Shown one piece after another: positions 15,010 to 20,709 of a stretch of DNA of 20,709 bases (its first letter is position 1; each line of letters starts with the position of its first letter). This DNA is from an uncultured Lachnospiraceae bacterium (lineage in GTDB: Bacteria; Bacillota; Clostridia; Lachnospirales; Lachnospiraceae), in the NCBI GenBank assembly GCA_947367855.1, contig CANBFE010000044.1:1-20709 (forward strand), in the 5' to 3' direction. Under the pieces are notes generated by a model that was not told the origin of the DNA, did no database searches, and saw nothing but the letters and a program-made list of their open reading frames with translations. Made by a program: the position numbers and the translations under genes.

Positions 15010-16512
15010 CTACTTTCCCGTCCTCCCGAAATCCTCCCGCAGAAGCTTCTCGAACTGACCCGTAAACCAGTTCACGATTCCTCCCGTATTATCATTATGT
15101 CTTCCGTGAAGTCCCTTGCCGTACACCTGCGCCCCCTCGGACTGCAGATGGGAAAGCAGAGTGGCATAGGCATCCATATCGTAATCGTCCTCCAACATGT
15201 AGGATATGACGAATTTCGTGGAGCTGAAGTCTGCCCTGTCGAACTTATCCCAGAACCTGGCATTCAGCCTCTGTGCAGCCTCCCTGTCCGTACTGCCGCA
15301 CAGATAATGCAGCACATCCAGGGAGGTGGGAAATCCTCCGGGCCGCAGCAGCCGCTCATTTGCCGCCACATTTCCGATGCTTGCCAGGGGCTTCCCCAGA
15401 ATCAGGGCATGGGGCATGATGTCACAGCCATAATACAGCGCCCCGAAAGTCCCCATGGAAAGGCCGGACAGGATAATCTGATCCGACGAAAACCCAAGCT
15501 CCCCCATATATTTCCGGATGGTTCCGGCCAACATACCCTCATATTCCTCAGAACCCATGTAAAAGCACCCGCCCTCCAGACGGGCCTCCGCCACCAACAG
15601 AAAGGGACATCCCATGCCCCGCATCATATTGTAGCCCTCAAATCCCTCCAATGTCTTATAACCGGAAAAATACACATTCAGCGGAGGCTTCCTGTCTCCC
15701 GGATCAAAATAGCAGAAAATCTCCTCCCGCCGGGACGTCACATAGCGCTCTCCCCCCGGAAGAAAATGGCCATGCCCCCGCCTGGAATACCGGTCATGCA
15801 GCGCCGTTATCTGCAGCTCACCCTTTCCCCTGGCAGACAGGGAGACAAAAACAGGCCCCTCCCTCATCTGATTGTCAATCCGGACGATCTGGTCCAGTTC
15901 CTTTTCCGAAAATTCCCATACCTGCTGAATATCCGCAATGCTTCCCTGGACAAACTGCGTCACGGTCAGGGCGATCTCCACCTCCGGACTCTTCCGGTAC
16001 TCCAGCCACAGATCAATACACTGACCCTGAAATACAGGAATATTGTTTCTCCAGAATACAGTCTGACACAACGTCTCGCCGAAATCCCCCTCCAGGCACA
16101 CACTGTAGTTCCCGTCCCAGTTCACCCTGCCGGAAAATCCACGGGCAATGGCCAGATTCTGGAACCGGAACTTCTCCCCATAGGGCTTGGAAAAATAATT
16201 TCTCAGCTCATGGTCCAGGAAAAACTGAATCTCCCCCTCTGCCAGACGGCGTCCCTTCTTTCCCTCATACAACCACAGACTCTGCCCCCGTGGCTCCACC
16301 TTTTCCGTCACAAACAGGGTATGGGCCTTTGTGGCCCTGTGAAGGGGCATGATTTCCCCCTCCTCCGGCTCCCTGTCCCAGAACACAATGTCATAGGGCT
16401 TTCCGGACGCTTCCTCAAAACGCTCCGCATACCGGAAATCCGCCTCCCCGGGCAATGTATAGATTTCTCTCCAGTCCCTGTCCCCTATCTGCAATACACG
16501 AATCTCATCCAA
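15010..16512 (-). CDS. asp2: Accessory Sec system protein Asp2 (SRR-protein acetyltransferase)
   Basis: A 500-residue alpha/beta-hydrolase-fold protein. In S. gordonii Asp2 O-acetylates GlcNAc on the SRR glycoprotein and is also needed for export. Here the N-terminus IRVLQIGDRDW is the family start, and the hydrolase domain holds the nucleophile elbow GLSMG with Ser352. An acid falls 90 residues on at Asp442 (EDDYD, next to Glu441) and His472 at +120 in GRHND. That spacing matches, as I recall it, the Ser362-Glu452-His482 triad of S. gordonii, with Asp in place of Glu. The gene starts with TTG at 16512 inside the asp1 end (8-bp overlap); the nearest ATG is out of frame. AAAGAGG lies 13 nt upstream, a long spacing, so it may rely on ribosomes finishing asp1. 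The stop abuts the asp3 ATG. Confidence 0.92.
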   Translation of the reverse strand: MDEIRVLQIGDRDWREIYTLPGEADFRYAERFEEASGKPYDIVFWDREPEEGEIMPLHRATKAHTLFVTEKVEPRGQSLWLYEGKKGRRLAEGEIQFFLDHELRNYFSKPYGEKFRFQNLAIARGFSGRVNWDGNYSVCLEGDFGETLCQTVFWRNNIPVFQGQCIDLWLEYRKSPEVEIALTVTQFVQGSIADIQQVWEFSEKELDQIVRIDNQMREGPVFVSLSARGKGELQITALHDRYSRRGHGHFLPGGERYVTSRREEIFCYFDPGDRKPPLNVYFSGYKTLEGFEGYNMMRGMGCPFLLVAEARLEGGCFYMGSEEYEGMLAGTIRKYMGELGFSSDQIILSGLSMGTFGALYYGCDIMPHALILGKPLASIGNVAANERLLRPGGFPTSLDVLHYLCGSTDREAAQRLNARFWDKFDRADFSSTKFVISYMLEDDYDMDAYATLLSHLQSEGAQVYGKGLHGRHNDNTGGIVNWFTGQFEKLLREDFGRTGK

Positions 16513-18103
16513 TGGCTTCGATAACCTCTTTCCATTTTTCCATCAATACGGTTGTAGTGTAACGTTTTCCCAAAGTATAGGAGCAGACCTTGGCATAGTT
16601 CCAGTTTTCCAGGCTGTCCAGATAATACCGCAGCACCGACGGTATCTTCCGCATCTCCTGCAGAATGATGCCGTTCCTGCCCTGCCTTACAAACTGCGTC
16701 CTGGTGCGCACTACCTGGGGAATGCCCACGCTCAGAGCCGTAATCTGCAGATACAGCTCCGGAACCGGCCTCATGTCCATCAGCAGCCTCTGCTCACGCA
16801 TGCACTTGCTCACGGACAATTCGTCCACACACTGCTCCACCCGAAACAGCACCGGCTGACTCTCCTTTTCCTCCAGATCATTCTCCGCGTAAAACTGTCC
16901 GTCATTCTCCCGGGCTGCCCACCCCTGGGGAAATCCGGCTGCCTGCAGATACCTGCGGGTCTGTTCCAAAAGCTGCTCTTTTCTGCCGTAATCGGCCCGC
17001 CGTGTAAAAAGATGCACCCTGGCGTTTGCATTCTTAGGCAGATACATGCCCAAAGCCCTGACCACCCCCTTGAAGGCTTCTTCCTCCATACCGTCCACAG
17101 GCACCAGAATCTTCTGCACATTCAGCTGCTCGCTGACGCCGAAATCCACCCTGGAATCATAGGGGGAGATGTCCGTGATCTTCTGCTCCAGACCTTTGCC
17201 CCGGTTCAGAATCCGCCCCGCGTTCTCCCGGGAATCCGTGATCAGCCAGGCGGCCCGCTCCATCATTTCCTCCGCCTCAGGATGCTCCTCCGGAAGATAG
17301 CGGTTTCCAAAGAAGGACAGAATGGTTTTCCTGCCCTGAAGCGCTTCCCGCAGCAGGCCGGTATGATGCCCGTCCATGGCCGCGCAGAACAGATCCCCTT
17401 CCTCTGTCATCCGCAGATAGGAGGCCAGAACCTCCCTTATCACCTGCTCCATGCTGTCATAAGACTGCCGGAAAAACTTCTTCCTCTTCTCATACCCCTG
17501 ATAAGACAGAAAATACTCCGGCGACTTGGGATTGATCTCCACATGACCGTCCTCCGGATAACAGCGCAGCTTCCATTTGCCGTTCTCGCAGAGATAGTCC
17601 TGACGAACCGGTTTCTCCTCCTGAAAAAGAATGGTACTGGAGACAAATCCCCGATCATCGTACAGATTCCGTCTGCAGATCTTGCCGTTTTCAAAGAGAT
17701 CGATCTGAATGGGATTGCCGTCCTCTCCAAATTCTATCTGGGCGTATTTCTTCCCCTGGAGCATGGCAATTGCCGCAAAGGGGGTATACAGAAATTCCAC
17801 ATGGGGCGGCCAGCTTATATTGTGATAGGACAACACTGCCGCCCTCTCCCGCTTCACTTCCTGCATTGCGTCAAAACAAGACCAGTAAGGCGCATGATAC
17901 ACCCCCTGCCGGTGAAGGAAATGCCGGAAATTGGGAGAAAAAGCCAGAAGCAGAATCTGATACGGATATGCGCCGTTTCGCTGAAACAACTGTATCTGCT
18001 TCACCGTATCGTCAAACTCCGTATGCATTCTCCTGATATACCATTTCTGTTCGTTTTCGCACCATTGACCCTGCTGATACCAGGCCGGTATAAAATGCAG
18101 CAT
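16505..18103 (-). CDS. asp1: Accessory Sec system protein Asp1
   Basis: A 532-residue cytoplasmic protein with a GT-B-like but non-catalytic fold, the third member of the Asp1-3 complex that escorts the glycosylated substrate to SecA2. The N-terminus MLHFIPAWYQQGQWCENEQ is the hallmark (aromatic residues and IPAWY). AVLSYHNISWPPHVEFLYTP, a beta-hairpin region DDRGFVSSTILFQ, and the late ELYLQITALSVGIPQVVRTRTQ place it in the family. Length matches Asp1 (~520-530). AGGAG lies 9 nt before the ATG. It is separated from secY2 by 187 nt holding inverted repeats, the widest gap within the secY2-gtfB block, so transcription may be modulated here. It overlaps asp2 by 8 bp. Confidence 0.9.
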   Translation of the reverse strand: MLHFIPAWYQQGQWCENEQKWYIRRMHTEFDDTVKQIQLFQRNGAYPYQILLLAFSPNFRHFLHRQGVYHAPYWSCFDAMQEVKRERAAVLSYHNISWPPHVEFLYTPFAAIAMLQGKKYAQIEFGEDGNPIQIDLFENGKICRRNLYDDRGFVSSTILFQEEKPVRQDYLCENGKWKLRCYPEDGHVEINPKSPEYFLSYQGYEKRKKFFRQSYDSMEQVIREVLASYLRMTEEGDLFCAAMDGHHTGLLREALQGRKTILSFFGNRYLPEEHPEAEEMMERAAWLITDSRENAGRILNRGKGLEQKITDISPYDSRVDFGVSEQLNVQKILVPVDGMEEEAFKGVVRALGMYLPKNANARVHLFTRRADYGRKEQLLEQTRRYLQAAGFPQGWAARENDGQFYAENDLEEKESQPVLFRVEQCVDELSVSKCMREQRLLMDMRPVPELYLQITALSVGIPQVVRTRTQFVRQGRNGIILQEMRKIPSVLRYYLDSLENWNYAKVCSYTLGKRYTTTVLMEKWKEVIEAIG

Positions 18104-18180
18104 ACTCGATTTCTCCTGTCCCCTGTCCGGAAGCCTTTTGCCTGATTGTTTTGCTTATCGGTTTGTCTTTTTCTTTCTCC

Positions 18181-18269
18181 GCCTGCTTTAAGCGCCATCC
18201 GTCTGGCTGTTTTCCTGTAACTTTTCAGACAGGGCGCCGAACTGTTACGTTTTCCTTCCTCAAGCAGGC
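18181..18269 (-). repeat. Nested inverted repeats in the secY2-asp1 spacer
   Basis: GCCTGCTT (18181-18188) is the exact inverse of AAGCAGGC (18262-18269). Inside it GTAAC (18217-18221) is the inverse of GTTAC (18244-18248). The 187-nt spacer has no good promoter or open frame that I can see. A long-range fold in the mRNA could tune asp1 expression, but short matches like these also arise by chance. Confidence 0.35.
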
Positions 18270-18290
18270 CCGCAGCCCCCTCTCCCCGAT

Positions 18291-19490
18291 TTACAGGAAA
18301 GATTTGTAGGCATCATAACCCTTCACCGCGGTAAATTCCTGGCTTAAGTTATACCAGATACCCGTAAGCATCATGACAGAAGCGGGAAGCATAACCAAAG
18401 TCCTGTCTATCCCGCCCTGCAGCTGCATAAGCATAGGCGCCCCCAGACAAATGCTCATCACCGTAGCACTCAGAAAACTGATTCTGACCAGTACCCTGAC
18501 CAGATAACGCTTTGTATCCCGTCCTGCATGAACATCCCGTAAGCTGTCCCCGCCTTTCAGAAGCTGCTCCGCAATCTCCCCGGGAGCAATCATAATCATG
18601 GCAAATCCTATGGTAAGCAGATACAGAGTCATAATATACGCCCCGATTCCAAGGGGCCGGGTCATCACCAGATTTTCCTGCCACCACAGAACGGTTCCGT
18701 TCTCCGGAAACAGATATCCCAAACCTGCCAGAAGCAGACGGGGCAGCATCAAAAAAGCCGTGGCAAACATCACCGGCATCACGCCTACCGGGTTCAGTTT
18801 AAAGGCCAGATAATTTTTATCCGCATAAATATTATGGATGGAAATGCGCTGTACAGGAATCCGTTTCTCCCCGCTCTCCATCACGTTCATCACCACCAAC
18901 GCCACCGCCGATACGGCAAGCGGCGCCAGAAGCTTCCGCACCGAATAACCGTCCATACTTCTGATCAGCCCATCCAGAATGTTGATGTAAATCAGGGCCG
19001 TCTGCCCCCCGATTCCATACTTCTTATTCCGCCCTGCAAGCCATAGAATCAGCATCACCCCGGCGATCATTTCCAGTCCAGCCAGAAATTTTACCAAAAG
19101 CACAGGCTCCGCCATTTCCCGGAAGGTCAGCTCCTGTACCCGAAATACCGCCTGAAATACCGCGAACACAAGCATGAGTCCCATCATGACCCGATTCACC
19201 TTTCCCGGCGATATTTTATCCTTTGAGGAAGCCTTCCTGCACGAAACAACCACCTGCACCAATATAGAAGCCATCATATACGGCGAGATACCCAATGCAA
19301 ACAGAGAATACCTGTCCCCTCCGATAGCCTGTTCCATCAGGGCTTCCGCATCCATTGCCTGCCGTGAATATACCGCGGGGTCAATGCCGTACAAGGGCAG
19401 ACTCCTTCCCAACATATACACCAGTAAAATGATAACTGTGTATGCAAGTTTATATTTGATAATGCTTTCTTTCTTCTCCGGCTTCAGCAT
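18291..19490 (-). CDS. secY2: Accessory Sec translocon channel SecY2
   Basis: A 399-residue polytopic membrane protein with about ten hydrophobic segments, the channel for the SRR glycoprotein. SecY landmarks are the N-terminal TVIILLVYMLGRSLPLYGID, LFALGISPYMMASILVQ, YGIGGQTALIYINI, the cytosolic loop RIPVQRISIHN (SecY has RIPVQY) and KLNPVGVMPVMFA (SecY has KVNxAGVIPVIFA). It is shorter than housekeeping SecY (~430) and more divergent, as is normal for SecY2. The family and position between the SRR gene and asp1 make the call secure. A purine-rich GGGGGAAAC directly precedes the ATG, an adequate ribosome site. A promoter candidate lies in the 232-nt gap upstream. Confidence 0.93.
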   Translation of the reverse strand: MLKPEKKESIIKYKLAYTVIILLVYMLGRSLPLYGIDPAVYSRQAMDAEALMEQAIGGDRYSLFALGISPYMMASILVQVVVSCRKASSKDKISPGKVNRVMMGLMLVFAVFQAVFRVQELTFREMAEPVLLVKFLAGLEMIAGVMLILWLAGRNKKYGIGGQTALIYINILDGLIRSMDGYSVRKLLAPLAVSAVALVVMNVMESGEKRIPVQRISIHNIYADKNYLAFKLNPVGVMPVMFATAFLMLPRLLLAGLGYLFPENGTVLWWQENLVMTRPLGIGAYIMTLYLLTIGFAMIMIAPGEIAEQLLKGGDSLRDVHAGRDTKRYLVRVLVRISFLSATVMSICLGAPMLMQLQGGIDRTLVMLPASVMMLTGIWYNLSQEFTAVKGYDAYKSFL

Positions 19491-19514
19491 GTTTCCCCCA
19501 ATGTAAATATCCGC

Positions 19515-19544
19515 AATATAATATAGATCTTAACGCACTGACAT
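19515..19544 (-). promoter_or_regulatory. Candidate secY2 promoter flanked by direct repeats
   Basis: On the minus strand ATGTCA (19539-19544) precedes TATATT (19515-19520) by 18 nt, with an overlapping TATTAT at 15 nt. The 8-bp repeat GCGGATAT occurs on either side (19543-19550 and 19507-19514), which could be an operator. It would allow the secretion genes to be expressed separately from the SRR gene. Confidence 0.35.
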
Positions 19545-19603
19545 ATCCGCTTCCCGCTTTGGCTCCCGCCAAGCCATCCTTATCCCGGGACGCTGTCACG
19601 TCT

Positions 19604-19670
19604 CCCCTGACAGAAACAGATATGTCACTGCGCAGGGGCGTGTCTGATCCGCCAAACACGCCCCTGACAG
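19604..19670 (-). promoter_or_regulatory. Hairpin with a competing partner downstream of the SRR gene
   Basis: A perfect 11-bp stem, CAGGGGCGTGT with ACACGCCCCTG (19633-19643 and 19656-19666), lies 57 nt after the SRR stop. No T run follows, so it is not a classic terminator. CTGTCAGGGG recurs at 19604-19613 and could pair with the same arm, giving a mutually exclusive fold. It may protect the SRR mRNA end or reduce read-through into secY2. Confidence 0.5.
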
Positions 19671-19722
19671 TCTATGTCTCTTTCTTTCTCTTACTTACCA
19701 GGCCTATTCTGATCTTCCCGTA

Positions 19723-20709
19723 TTACTTTTTAGGCTTATTCTGATCTTCCTTGCCCTGCTTATCCGCAAAAATACCTTTTTTGTGTTTCTTATCATAACC
19801 GGTCTTGCCTGCTACACCTGCTGCAATGACAGGAATGATTGACCACCACCAGAGATTCTTGCCTTTTGCTGCAGGAGTGCTCTGCTCATTCAGAGCTAAC
19901 GGATTCTCCTCGTCTTCGATGATAATTTCTTCGGATTCATCCGTCACATCTTCGCCTTCTTCTACCGGCAGAGGAACTTCATCCTCATTTTCCACGTCTT
20001 CTTCCTGCTGATCCTGACCAGGTCCTACCAGAGGATTCTCATTGTCTTCGATGTCTACTACATCTGCATCATCCGCATCATCTGCCGGTGCAGGCACGTT
20101 CCCTGTCGGAAGCGTGGGAGCAGGTGCATCTGCTTCAGGAGCTGTCCCTTCACCCGTTGTCTCATCCGTATCATCGTCGTCTGTCGGATTCTCTACAGGT
20201 GCGTCACCTCCATCCTGGCCTTCTGCTGCACTGTTGCTGTCAGAGATGCTGGTACTCTCGGATGCACTGGTGCTCTCGGAGGTGCTCAGGCTGCTACTGG
20301 TGGATGCACTGGTGCTGGTACTTGCGCTGTCGGCATCACTGGTACTGGTGCTCGCACTTGCCGATTCGCTGCTGCTTGTGCTTGCACTATCGGCTTCGCT
20401 TGTGCTTACACTTGCACTGTCAGCTTCACTTGTGCTTACGCTTGCACTGTCAGCTTCACTCGTGCTTGTGCTTGCACTGTCAGCTTCACTTGTGCTTACG
20501 CTTGCACTGTCAGCTTCGCTTGTGCTTGTGCTTGCACTGTCAGCTTCACTCGTGCTTACGCTTGCACTCTCAGACTCACTTGCGCTTACGCTTGCACTGT
20601 CGGCCTCGCTCGTGCTTGTGCTTGCACTGTCAGCTTCGCTTGTGCTTACACTTGCACTGTCAGCTTCACTTGTGCTTACGCTTGCACTGTCAGCTTCACT
20701 TGTGCTTAC
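19723..20709 (-). CDS. Serine-rich repeat glycoprotein, C-terminal part (partial at the right edge)
   Basis: The frame is open from the window edge to the stop at 19723, giving 328 visible residues; the N-terminus and signal peptide lie outside. This is the expected substrate of the accessory Sec genes that follow. The order is a Ser-rich tract of 10-residue units (about V/T-S-T-S-E-A-D-S-A-S), an Ala/Pro/Asp-rich linker, a strongly acidic region with two similar motifs (VDIEDNENPL and IIIEDEENPL, ~45 residues apart), one hydrophobic segment LWWWSIIPVIAAGVAG, and a Lys-rich tail KTGYDKKHKKG to NKPKK. There is no LPXTG before the hydrophobic stretch, unlike streptococcal and staphylococcal SRR adhesins. 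LPTG in the linker lacks one position and is over 100 residues too early. It therefore probably remains membrane-anchored with a glycosylated stalk (inference). In-frame GTG codons in the linker are not starts. Confidence 0.9.
   Translation of the reverse strand, partial: VSTSEADSASVSTSEADSASVSTSEADSASTSTSEADSASVSASESESASVSTSEADSASTSTSEADSASVSTSEADSASTSTSEADSASVSTSEADSASVSTSEADSASTSSSESASASTSTSDADSASTSTSASTSSSLSTSESTSASESTSISDSNSAAEGQDGGDAPVENPTDDDDTDETTGEGTAPEADAPAPTLPTGNVPAPADDADDADVVDIEDNENPLVGPGQDQQEEDVENEDEVPLPVEEGEDVTDESEEIIIEDEENPLALNEQSTPAAKGKNLWWWSIIPVIAAGVAGKTGYDKKHKKGIFADKQGKEDQNKPKK
20311..20709 (-). repeat. 30-bp tandem repeats encoding the Ser-rich tract
   Basis: About 13 units of 30 bp, near-identical from 20371 to the window edge and decaying toward the linker. 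The minus-strand unit is GTAAGCACAAGTGAAGCTGA plus CAGTGCAAGC with a few third-base changes. The Ser codons I translated in this tract are AGC or AGT, not TCN. Half the encoded residues are Ser or Thr. The array continues past the window. Confidence 0.95.

Noticed and set aside
14470..16524. 684-codon open frame on the plus strand across asp2, asp3 and the secA2 start
   Set aside because: It is antisense to three well-recognised genes, has no recognisable domain and is rich in Pro/His/Leu/Gln, as expected for the complement of GC-rich coding DNA.
20101..20112. LPTG in the SRR linker as a sortase signal
   Set aside because: It lacks the fifth position of LPXTG and lies over 100 residues before the hydrophobic segment, so sortase would not be expected to use it.
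20311..20709. CRISPR array
   Set aside because: The 30-bp units are contiguous with no spacers and encode an open Ser-rich frame in register.

Overview
The window looks like chromosomal DNA from a gut-type Clostridia, most probably a Lachnospiraceae. The grounds are the mix of families: a GH3 beta-xylosidase/glucosidase, a three-domain S1 protein, an AAA-ATPase/PD-(D/E)XK protein common in gut anaerobes, Gram-positive Shine-Dalgarno sites, and a Firmicutes-type accessory Sec locus. The genus cannot be fixed from the sequence alone. Except for the first ~1 kb, every gene lies on the minus strand, so the biological order runs from high to low coordinates.

Region 1 (1-1189, plus strand): a more AT-rich segment with an XRE-type regulator and a small flavin-binding PNPOx-like protein. 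It ends in hairpins, an 11-bp-spaced direct repeat and a perfect dyad that abut the 3' end of guaA. This looks like the edge of an integrated element using the guaA 3' end, but no integrase is visible.

Region 2 (1190-8305, minus strand): ordinary chromosomal genes. These are an AAA-ATPase/nuclease-like protein with a near-consensus promoter, an S1-domain RNA-binding protein with promoter and terminator candidates, a YgjV-like membrane/acetyltransferase fusion, a GH3 glycosidase, and guaA. The GuaA is unusual: its glutaminase domain is shortened and has lost the catalytic cysteine.

Region 3 (8419-20709, minus strand): a nearly complete accessory Sec (SecA2/SecY2) glycoprotein export locus. 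The order is serine-rich repeat (SRR) protein (C-terminal part only, running off the right edge), secY2, asp1, asp2, asp3, secA2, gtfA, gtfB, then a decayed third glycosyltransferase gene. From family knowledge, GtfA/GtfB put GlcNAc on the SRR protein in the cytosol, Asp1-3 modify and escort it (Asp2 being an acetyltransferase), SecA2 drives translocation and SecY2 is the channel. Genes from asp1 to gtfB are tightly packed (three overlaps, one exact abutment and one 44-nt gap), which suggests coupled translation.

The main novelty is the substrate. Its visible C-terminus is a 10-residue Ser-rich repeat tract, an acidic linker, one Trp-rich hydrophobic segment and a Lys-rich tail. There is no LPXTG sortase signal, so this adhesin may stay membrane-anchored. 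Other points of interest are the decayed third glycosyltransferase, the amidotransferase-deficient GuaA, structured spacers between SRR, secY2 and asp1, and the probable element junction at guaA.
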